36,296 nt of DNA. It comes from Candidatus Hydrogenedentota bacterium. GTDB taxonomy: Bacteria; Hydrogenedentota; Hydrogenedentia; Hydrogenedentales; CAITNO01. Under the pieces are notes generated by a model. It was not told where the DNA came from and searched no databases. It worked only from the letters and a program-made list of their open reading frames with translations. This document shows, one piece after another, positions 25,058-31,821 of this stretch (positions within the stretch are counted from its first letter, which is position 1; every line of letters begins with the position of its first letter). The stretch spans positions 1 to 36,296 of the forward strand of contig JAAYJI010000297.1 of assembly GCA_012523015.1 (NCBI GenBank), written 5' to 3'. The position numbers and the translations under genes are program-made.

Positions 25058-26272
25058 ATGACTATTTCGGATAAAGGAAATGGATTTTCTCGGCGCTCTT
25101 TTTTGTGGGCGTCTGTAGCAGCGGCAGGGACTGTAGGGCTCCATGTCAAAGGGCATGGTCAAAATCCTGAGATTTCCGGATTTGAAAAGACGGAAAGTAC
25201 CCTCCAAGAGGGAGCAGTATGGACGCCGAAATCGGATCGTAAAATTCGTATGGGTATTGTCGGCTATGGCGTTTGTCGTTTCGGCGCTGCCTTCTATTTA
25301 CAGGATCATCCCAATGTGGAGATCGTCGCTGTGAGCGATTTGCTGCCCGACCGCTGCGCTGCACTGGCAAAAGCCTGCCGTTGCGAAAAGACCTATCCCT
25401 CTTTGGAAGAAATGTTAAAGGATGACACCATCGAGGCCGTGTTTATTGCCACGGACGCGCCGTCTCATGCGTGGCACTGCATCGACACCCTGCGCCACGG
25501 CAAGCATGTGGCGTGTGCCGTTCCTGCCGTGTTTGGTTCGTTGGAAGAAGCGGATCAGCTTTTGGAAACGGTAAAAGAAACGGGCTTGACCTATATGATG
25601 TTTGAGACCTCCGCCTATCACGACGAAGCCTATGCCATGCGTGAATTGTATAAGGCGGGGAAGTTGGGTCCCATGGTCTATACGGAAGGGGAATATTTCC
25701 ATTATATGGATACGCCCATTGATTCATTCCGCGGCTGGCGCATTGGTCTGCCGCCCCAATGGTATCCCACCCATTCCAATGGCTACTACACGTGCGTGAC
25801 CGGCGGCAGCTTCACCGAAGTTTCGTGTATGGCGTACCCCTCTGAGATGCCTGATTTCCAGCCGAACAATAATCGATACCAAAATCCCTTTTCCACTGAG
25901 ATTGCTTTATTCAGAACGAGCGAAGGCGGGATGGCGCGCATGGCGGTCAGTTGGGAGACGCCGGGATACCAAGGCGAGATGGGACGTGTCCGCGGTACCA
26001 AGGGCAGCGTGACCGGTGTTCAGTATGAGGGAATCGAAGACATTTCCGGTATTGAGTTGAACAAGCCGCCCCTGCCGCCCACGGTCAAAGCGGGGGGTCA
26101 TGGCGGATCTCATGGGTATTTAGGCGATGAATTCGTGAATGCCATACTCGAAGAGCGCTTGCCCCTGGTCGACATCATTACTGCATTAAATACGACCGTA
26201 TCCGGCGTGGTTGCGCATCAAAGCGCGCTCCAGGGCGGTGCCTTGTTAAAGATCCCCCAATATTCGTGGTAA
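25058..26272 (+). CDS. Tat-exported Gfo/Idh/MocA-like protein lacking the EKP lysine
   Basis: This 404-residue protein carries a Tat leader (FSRRSFLWASVAAAG, R12-R13), a long linker, then a Rossmann motif GIVGYGVCRFG (66-76). Where most family members have EKP, it has A154-V155-P156 (VACAVPAVFG), so the lysine that usually helps catalysis is missing while the proline is kept. The substrate domain is intact, ending in a GGHGGSHGYLGDEF segment common in exported members from planctomycete-like bacteria. It may bind a sugar and NAD without normal dehydrogenase activity, or use another residue. GAGAAAGG precedes the ATG. A perfect TATAAT at 24891-24896 lies in the gap upstream but has no clear -35, so it may be cotranscribed with the MerR gene. 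Confidence 0.9.
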   Translation: MTISDKGNGFSRRSFLWASVAAAGTVGLHVKGHGQNPEISGFEKTESTLQEGAVWTPKSDRKIRMGIVGYGVCRFGAAFYLQDHPNVEIVAVSDLLPDRCAALAKACRCEKTYPSLEEMLKDDTIEAVFIATDAPSHAWHCIDTLRHGKHVACAVPAVFGSLEEADQLLETVKETGLTYMMFETSAYHDEAYAMRELYKAGKLGPMVYTEGEYFHYMDTPIDSFRGWRIGLPPQWYPTHSNGYYTCVTGGSFTEVSCMAYPSEMPDFQPNNNRYQNPFSTEIALFRTSEGGMARMAVSWETPGYQGEMGRVRGTKGSVTGVQYEGIEDISGIELNKPPLPPTVKAGGHGGSHGYLGDEFVNAILEERLPLVDIITALNTTVSGVVAHQSALQGGALLKIPQYSW

Positions 26273-26273
26273 T

Positions 26274-26318
26274 AAAAAAGCCGGACTGATCGGTTGTCTA
26301 TCTTGCCGATCAGTCCGG
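26274..26318 (-). terminator. strong terminator between convergent genes
   Basis: CCGGACTGATCGG (26281-26293) and CCGATCAGTCCGG (26306-26318) form a perfect 13-bp stem. On the minus strand it is followed at once by C and six T (26279-26274), making an intrinsic terminator for the broken TIM-barrel gene. The stem directly follows the plus-strand oxidoreductase and may protect or end that transcript too. Confidence 0.85.
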
Positions 26319-26338
26319 AATATGCTGCTCGTTATTGC

Positions 26339-27226
26339 TTATACGGACAGGCTCTTCTTCAAGAAGTCGAGGCTTTCTTGGGCGCACTCAAAAATATCTT
26401 TGGTGGCGTTGTCCTGTTCATAAATATACCATTCGACACCGGCTTCACGCCCCGCCTTAAAGATGGCGTCCCAATCGAGAATGCCTTGACCGAGGGGTAC
26501 GAACTGTACGCGACGGTTCAACAGTCTTTTCCCTTCGACCAAGTCTTTGGCATGGATCATGGGACAGCGGTCTTTGAATTTCAACATGATTTCGGCAGGA
26601 TCGGAGCCGCCTGCTTTGACCCATGCTAAATCGAGTTCCGCACAGAGATTGCCCGGTGTGGTCTCCGCCATGAGTATTTCCAGCTTGGCGCGGTCGTCGC
26701 CTTCGAAGGTCTGAAATTCCCAATCATGGTTATGGTAGGACAGACGCATGCCCACTTCCCGCAATTTTGCGCCTACAGCGTCCAGCCGTGCTGCACCGGT
26801 TTTCCACGCTTCCAAAGTGTCTTTGAAGTCGCCCATCATGCCGCCGGGCGATACAACGGCGTTGCCTACTGTCTACCAGAAGGCTACCTGCTCGTCGAAA
26901 TTCTGTTCAAAACCTTCGATGCCTATATGTGCGGAAACAGCGGTCAGCCCAGCTTCATCCAAGGCATTCCGTATTTCTTGTGCGCTCAAGTCGGGCATGC
27001 CGCTCCACTGAACATATTCCCAGCCCATTTCTTTAACTTTTTTCAAGGTGCCGGCGAGGTCTTTCTTGGCGGGCTCACGCAAGGTGTAGAGCTGGAGGGC
27101 AATGCCTTTGAAGCTGTCTTTGGCCGCCGTATCGGTTGCTCCGGCAAAGGTGGCTGCCAATGCCATGGCGCCCATCGCAGCGAGACTCTCACGACGCGTC
27201 AATTTCGTTTCGAAATATTTTGTCAT
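26339..27226 (-). pseudogene. Tat-exported TIM-barrel sugar isomerase gene interrupted by an in-frame TAG
   Basis: Two open stretches, 26876-27226 and 26339-26872, lie in the same frame and are separated only by TAG at 26873-26875, codon 118 of 295. The first part has a Tat leader (LTRRESLAAMGAMALAATFAGA) and barrel start GIALQLYTLREPAKKDL. After the stop the barrel continues without a gap: TVGNAVVSPGGMMGDF, RLSYHNHDWEF, CAELDLAWVKAGG, PMIHAKDL and WYIYEQD. Together they make one complete AP-endonuclease-2-like protein. The remaining sequence is well preserved, with no other stop or frameshift, so the change is recent, a sequencing error, or read through. TAG is an ordinary stop here (proA and the gene at 33394-34290 end in it). 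A good AAAGGAAC ribosome site precedes the ATG at 27226. Confidence 0.88.
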
Positions 27227-27436
27227 TGTTGGGGTTCCTTTCAGAATGAAACATGTTTTTGAATAAAGTGGTTGCTGTGACAGGCTTCCTGCACACCGAC
27301 CCTCGTTTATACAATACACCATTCACAACAAGAAAAAAAAGTCTTTTCATGGGGCGTCGGTAGAAAAGATTTGTAGCATATAAAAAAACATGGCGCGGCG
27401 CCTCCTTTGTCATTTGGAAAAGCATCGTATATTTTT

Positions 27437-27465
27437 TTATCCGCTTATAGGACCTGGGGTATACT
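27437..27465 (+). promoter_or_regulatory. candidate promoter for hslV
   Basis: TATACT (27460-27465) lies 17 nt after TTATCC (27437-27442), about 53 nt before the hslV ATG. The -10 is good and the -35 poor. Confidence 0.4.
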
Positions 27466-27518
27466 GAGTCTTCAACCATAACAAAGATGCTGCAGCGGAC
27501 TGCAGTGGAGATCTATAG

Positions 27519-28055
27519 ATGAGCGCAAGTTTTCATGCTACAACAGTCTTATGTGTCAGGAAAAACGGTGTCGTTGCCATGGGCGGCGACGGACAAGTGA
27601 CGGTGGGGGATACGGTCATGAAATCCAATGCAGTGAAGGTACGTCGTCTTGCAGATGGCGAGGTTTTGGCGGGATTCGCCGGAGCCGTTGCCGACGCCTT
27701 TACGCTCTTTGAACGCTTCGAAGGGAAACTCAAAGAATTCAATAAGAACCTGCAGCGTTCCGCCGTGGAACTGGGCAAAGAGTGGCGAACCGATAAATAT
27801 CTGCGCCAATTGAATGCCCTCTTGGCGGTGAGTAACCATGAAATGTCCTTGCTCATTTCGGGCAGCGGCGAGATCATCGAGCCCGAGGATGGTATTCTTG
27901 CCATTGGTTCCGGCGGTCCTTATGCCTTGGCATCGGCTCGCGCATTGCTTGCCCATACAGATATGGGCGCTTCCGAAATCGTGGAGGCATCTCTAAAAAT
28001 TACGGCCAATATTTGTATCTATACGAACGACCATATTACTGTCGAGATATTATAA
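27519..28055 (+). CDS. hslV: ATP-dependent protease peptidase subunit HslV (ClpQ)
   Basis: HslV is the proteasome-like peptidase that works with the unfoldase HslU in the cytoplasm. The 178-residue product aligns along its length with the family: [13 protein letters not shown] at the N-terminus, [71 protein letters not shown] and ICIYTND. A short leader (MSASFHA) precedes Thr8-Thr9, as in Bacillus ClpQ-type proteins; Thr8 would become the nucleophile after processing, though N-terminal Ser2, as reported for Bacillus CodW, cannot be excluded. hslU, normally directly downstream, is not in this window: the next gene is thiE on the other strand. Confidence 0.95.
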   Translation: MSASFHATTVLCVRKNGVVAMGGDGQVTVGDTVMKSNAVKVRRLADGEVLAGFAGAVADAFTLFERFEGKLKEFNKNLQRSAVELGKEWRTDKYLRQLNALLAVSNHEMSLLISGSGEIIEPEDGILAIGSGGPYALASARALLAHTDMGASEIVEASLKITANICIYTNDHITVEIL

Positions 28056-28243
28056 GGATTCAGGCGGCGGGGAGCAGTGGCGGGCTTGTGCCTAACCTGA
28101 AACTCCACCACCATTATGCATTATTAGCCACGATTTCTGTTGGGTATAATTCCCCTTTTATGGCATCTCGTTCTTGATGTAACCGGCTTAATTCACCCCT
28201 CTAGGCGCCCGTTTATCCCACGGAAAACCCTTGGAGCTTGAGA

Positions 28244-28903
28244 CTAAGATAGGCGTCTGTTTTCTTGAATGCGATTACGCAGCGCCGTTGCAGCGCGACC
28301 GATGTTGGGAGCTGCAATAACGGCAGTGACAACTGCCACGATTTGAGCGCCGGCGTCAAGAACCAAGTCCACATTATTCTCTTTGATACCGCCCATGCAG
28401 GTATAGGGGACGTGGAGATGGGGGCGGATATGGGCGATGGCTTCGGGACCAATGGCGCCGGTAGCGACAATTTTGGTTTGGGTAGGGAAGATGGGGCCGA
28501 TGTTGACGTAAGAGGCGCCTTCTTGTTGTGCGCTCAGCGCCTCATCTAAGTTATGGCTGGATGCGCCCAGGATCATGTGTGGAGCGAGTCGGCGCGCTGC
28601 AGTTATGGGCAGGTCGGACAGTCCAAGATGAACGCCGTCGGCGTCAACAGCCAAGGCGATATCCAAGCGATCATCAACGAGGAATAAGGCTCCCGCTTTG
28701 CGGGTGGCTTCACGCCACGCCTTCCCCAAGGCGTATACATCGCGGTCATCCTTATCTTTTTCGCGCAACTGTACCATGCGCACGCCCGCAGCGAGACAGG
28801 CGTCCAAGATTTCGAGGGAAGTGCGCCCTGCGCCGAGAGATTCTGTAATGACCACATATAAATCTACAGTATCGAGCACTGCGATTCGCGATGAAAGATC
28901 CAT
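28244..28903 (-). CDS. thiE: thiamine phosphate synthase ThiE
   Basis: ThiE joins the pyrimidine (HMP-PP) and thiazole phosphate to make thiamine phosphate. The 219-residue TIM-barrel protein shows the family motifs: VRMVQLREKDKDDR, FLVDDRLDIALAVDADGVHLG, ILGASSHNLDEA, YVNIGPIFPTQTK and a late CMGGIKENN phosphate loop. The start lies 3 nt after the thiS stop, so it is the last gene of a dxs-thiS-thiE operon. VDDRLD stands where many homologues have INDRVD, a conservative change. The assignment is firm. Confidence 0.94.
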   Translation of the reverse strand: MDLSSRIAVLDTVDLYVVITESLGAGRTSLEILDACLAAGVRMVQLREKDKDDRDVYALGKAWREATRKAGALFLVDDRLDIALAVDADGVHLGLSDLPITAARRLAPHMILGASSHNLDEALSAQQEGASYVNIGPIFPTQTKIVATGAIGPEAIAHIRPHLHVPYTCMGGIKENNVDLVLDAGAQIVAVVTAVIAAPNIGRAATALRNRIQENRRLS

Positions 28904-28906
28904 GTC

Positions 28907-29122
28907 TCAGCCTCCCCGTACAAAAGCGACCAATTCGAGAGTGTCGCCCTGTTCAAGTTTGGTTTGTGCAAAGGCGGCCCGTTCCACAATCTCCTCATTT
29001 CTGAGAGCGACGGTGGTCTGTTGGTCAATGCCCAAGTCATCCAACAACATGCTCAAAGTTGTTTCCGGCGCGAGAGTCTTGCTCTCGCCATTCACGATAA
29101 TGGTGATTGATTCGGTCATCAT
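28907..29122 (-). CDS. thiS: sulfur carrier protein ThiS
   Basis: ThiS carries the sulfur atom for the thiazole ring of thiamine as a C-terminal thiocarboxylate. The 71-residue protein begins with ITIIVNGESKTL, a typical ThiS first strand, has TTLSMLLDDLGI and VALRNEEIVERA in the ubiquitin-like fold, and ends in the required Gly-Gly (70-71). It lies 6 nt after dxs and 3 nt before thiE on the same strand. The usual partner enzymes ThiF and ThiG are not in this window. Confidence 0.94.
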   Translation of the reverse strand: MMTESITIIVNGESKTLAPETTLSMLLDDLGIDQQTTVALRNEEIVERAAFAQTKLEQGDTLELVAFVRGG

Positions 29123-29128
29123 AAATTC

Positions 29129-31036
29129 TCAGTGTGCAAAAGAAATGGGGGTTTGCCGCTGCAGCGTGCACCGCGCCGTTTCAGCCAATCCTTGCGCATC
29201 CAAGGCGTACATGTTTAATTGTTCGCTGCGCGTGGCCTGTTCGCCGAAGACATCTTTTAAACCGACACGGTGTATTTGAACCTGGTGGAGTTCGCCCCGT
29301 TCTTCGTAATGTTCCAAGACCGCAGCGCCAAAGCCGCCGCAGAGCGTATTTTCTTCAACGGTGATGATGAGCCGATCTTTCAGGCGTTCCAAAAGATCGC
29401 TGTCAAGGGGCTTTATTGAACGTGCATCAATGACGGCGGCTGCGATGCCTTCTGCCTCAAGGATGGTTGCCGCTTCCAGGGCCGCTGCGGCACAGGGGCC
29501 TACGGTCAGGAAACAGAGATCTTCGCCGGGGCGCAGGTGTTCTGCTTTGCGCACGTCACGGCGGTTTGCATCGCCAATGAGGGGCGCACTGCTTCGTGCG
29601 TAGCGTATGGCGACGGGTTCATTCAGGGTTAGCGCCCACGTAAGCATAAGGGTAAGATCTTCAGCGTCCCGCGGCGCGAGTATGCGCAGGTGTGGAACAG
29701 CGCGCAGATAGGACAGGTCAAAGATACCGTTTTGGGTAGGGCTGTCTTCGCCCACCAATCCGGCGCGATCAATAGCAAATACCACAGGCAGCGACTGCAG
29801 ACATACATCATGGATGAGCTGGTCATAGCCTCGCTGTAAAAAGGTAGAGTAGAGGGCGGTGACGGGGCGCATGCCTTCTGCCGCCAAGCCGGCGGCAAAG
29901 GTGACGGCGTGTTGTTCGCAAATGCCTACATCGAAAAAGCGGTCGGGGAAGGCACGTTCAAATTTCGCTAAGCCCGTTCCTGTGGGCATGGCCGCGGTAA
30001 TGCCGACGATACGCTCATCTTTTTCTGCTAGTTCGATCAAGGTTTGGGCGAAGGCGTCGGTAAAGCTTATATCACCGGATTTGTGTTGCTGTGTGGGACA
30101 GCGCGCAGGAATCGCTTCGCCTTCTCCCCTGTCCGTGTTCAGGGTCATGGGGCTGACACCGTGATAACTTTGCGGATCTTCTTCCGCCTCTTTTAAACCT
30201 TTGCCTTTTTCTGTAATACAGTGCAGGAAAATAGGGCCGTCCATCTCTTTGATTTTAGACAAGAGTTCGATGAGCAGCGCGAGATCATGACCGTCTACAG
30301 GCCCAATGTAATTGAAGCCGAACTCTTGGAAGAGACCGCCTTTGCTGATGAAGCCTTTGACGCTTTTTTCAATATCTTGGATGGTTCGCGTCATGCTGTC
30401 GGGGATTAAGGCTTTGACAAAAGAGCCCACATCCTGTTTTACCCGTTTGTAGGGCGTGGTGGTGATGAGGCGATTGAAATAATGGGCGAGGCCGCCCACA
30501 TTGCGGGAGATGGACATTTCGTTGTCGTTGAGGATGACCACCATACGTGCATCCAAATGGCCCGCGTGGTTCATCGCCTCAAATGCCATGCCGCCCGTTA
30601 ACGCGCCGTCGCCTATGACTGCGATGACCTCATGATCCAGTCCTTGCCGGTCCCGTGCCATCGCCATACCCACCGCAGCGGATATAGAGGTGGAGCTGTG
30701 TCCGGTACCGAAGCTGTCATAAGCGCTTTCACTCCGTTTGGGGTAGCCGCTGATCCCGCCGCGTTTGCGGAGGCTATCGAAGGATTGCGCCCGTCCCGTC
30801 AGCAGTTTATGGGCGTAACACTGATGCCCAACATCCCAAATTAATTTGTCGGTGGGGAAATTATATACATAATGAAGTGCAAGGGTCAGTTCGACAACGC
30901 CGAGGGGCGACGATAAGTGGCCGCCGTTGCGGTTTACGGTGGAGATGATCCGGCTGCGCAGTTCTGCCGCCAGGGTCTCCAGTTGCTCCAGAGATAAATC
31001 CTTGACACTTTGGTCTATGGTCAATGAATTCAGCAA
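29129..31036 (-). CDS. dxs: 1-deoxy-D-xylulose-5-phosphate synthase Dxs
   Basis: Dxs condenses pyruvate and glyceraldehyde-3-phosphate to DXP, the entry to the MEP isoprenoid pathway and a precursor of the thiamine thiazole. The 635-residue product has all expected parts: GGHLSSPLGVVELTLALHYV (38-57), DVGHQCYAHKLLTGR (68-82), the thiamine-diphosphate motif GDGALTGG...LNDNEMSIS (142-176) and GICEQHAVTFAAG in the pyrimidine-binding domain. The start is a TTG at 31034-31036; no ATG or GTG is in frame nearby, and the ribosome site is poor, which may keep expression low. A perfect TATAAT lies about 93 nt upstream. It heads a tight operon with thiS and thiE, which share DXP use. Confidence 0.96.
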   Translation of the reverse strand: MLNSLTIDQSVKDLSLEQLETLAAELRSRIISTVNRNGGHLSSPLGVVELTLALHYVYNFPTDKLIWDVGHQCYAHKLLTGRAQSFDSLRKRGGISGYPKRSESAYDSFGTGHSSTSISAAVGMAMARDRQGLDHEVIAVIGDGALTGGMAFEAMNHAGHLDARMVVILNDNEMSISRNVGGLAHYFNRLITTTPYKRVKQDVGSFVKALIPDSMTRTIQDIEKSVKGFISKGGLFQEFGFNYIGPVDGHDLALLIELLSKIKEMDGPIFLHCITEKGKGLKEAEEDPQSYHGVSPMTLNTDRGEGEAIPARCPTQQHKSGDISFTDAFAQTLIELAEKDERIVGITAAMPTGTGLAKFERAFPDRFFDVGICEQHAVTFAAGLAAEGMRPVTALYSTFLQRGYDQLIHDVCLQSLPVVFAIDRAGLVGEDSPTQNGIFDLSYLRAVPHLRILAPRDAEDLTLMLTWALTLNEPVAIRYARSSAPLIGDANRRDVRKAEHLRPGEDLCFLTVGPCAAAALEAATILEAEGIAAAVIDARSIKPLDSDLLERLKDRLIITVEENTLCGGFGAAVLEHYEERGELHQVQIHRVGLKDVFGEQATRSEQLNMYALDAQGLAETARCTLQRQTPISFAH

Positions 31037-31347
31037 ATGTATTCGTATCCTGCCTATTTATTATTTTATTTGATTTGTTTGTGTTTACTCCTTTGAGGGG
31101 AGCAATTGCGGTTTCACATGTACACACCATTATATTTTAACAGATCGTTGGCGGTACAGTACATTCCGCGTTGGGGCGTCTTTTCCCGAACCGGTAATTC
31201 TTTTGTGAAAAAGGAGTTATCACTAACACGATGTCCGTGCCTTTGGTGTAAAATAAAAGCTTATTTGAATTGCGGGCGTTTTTCTTGGAAAGCGCTCGTT
31301 ACAGTACTGCTATCTGTCGCTAGGCGTCCATCAAGAAAGGGATTGTT
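31037..31347. other. intergenic region between divergent dxs and DUF2007 genes
   Basis: No gene is visible. On the minus strand a perfect TATAAT (31134-31129) faces dxs but has no good -35 at 17 nt. On the plus strand TAAAAT at 31250-31255 is the best -10 and is likewise without a clear -35. No hairpin followed by a U-run was found. Confidence 0.5.
31129..31134 (-). promoter_or_regulatory. candidate -10 box for the dxs-thiS-thiE operon
   Basis: TATAAT reads on the minus strand at 31134-31129, about 93 nt from the TTG start of dxs. The -35 region is not recognisable, so an activator or another sigma factor may be involved. Confidence 0.4.
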
Positions 31348-31680
31348 TTGAGTGATTCACCGTATCATTGGGAGACTATCGCCCGCTTTTGGGCGCCCGG
31401 CCCCGCCGTGTTTTTGAAATCCATGTTGGAAGGCTACGGTATCCCCGTTTTTGTGCGCAATGAATATATGGGTGGACTCTTTGCGCGTTTGAGCATTAGC
31501 CAAGCCTTGGGCGGTATAGAATTGCAGGTGCCTTCCGATCGCGTGGAAGAGGCGAAAGCACTATTGGTAAAGTTTGAGGACGGCAACAACGATGTAAAAG
31601 CGGTTGGCGAGGGGGATGACGTGGTGGAGGAGACAGAAGAATACGGCTTGGATGCTAATGATCATGAGGCGTCCTTTTAA
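31348..31680 (+). CDS. DUF2007-domain protein
   Basis: This 110-residue cytoplasmic protein has a DUF2007-like ferredoxin-fold domain in its first 75 residues: ETIARFWAPGPAVFLKSMLEGYGIPVFVRNEYMG and then GIELQVPSDRVEEAKALLVKF. The tail (about 76-110) is highly acidic with many Glu and Asp, and is probably disordered. The start is a TTG at 31348-31350, preceded by AAGAAAGGGA at a good distance. DUF2007 proteins have been called putative signal-transducing proteins, but no activity is established. A promoter lies directly after it, so it is likely transcribed separately from the next gene. Confidence 0.8.
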   Translation: MSDSPYHWETIARFWAPGPAVFLKSMLEGYGIPVFVRNEYMGGLFARLSISQALGGIELQVPSDRVEEAKALLVKFEDGNNDVKAVGEGDDVVEETEEYGLDANDHEASF

Positions 31681-31684
31681 AAAC

Positions 31685-31713
31685 TTGATAATCCTATGAA
31701 AGTGGGTTATGAT
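31685..31713 (+). promoter_or_regulatory. sigma70-type promoter for the DegT-isomerase-symporter genes
   Basis: TTGATA (31685-31690) and TATGAT (31708-31713) are separated by exactly 17 nt, each with one mismatch to consensus. It lies five bases after the DUF2007 stop and about 110 nt before the DegT-family ATG. Confidence 0.65.
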
Positions 31714-31821
31714 AATTCTCGTGTCGCGCTTTTAGGACTGCGCAAGATGACTTATCCATGCGATAGGTTTTGAACTGTTTTGCTTTCAAAAAGCTTAAGA
31801 AAGAATAAGGAGAATAAGACG

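Noticed and set aside
26873-26875. TAG read as pyrrolysine or another recoded residue
   Set aside because: The gene family is not a methylamine methyltransferase, no pyrrolysine genes or insertion element are visible, and other genes in the window end in TAG. Nonsense mutation or sequence error is simpler.
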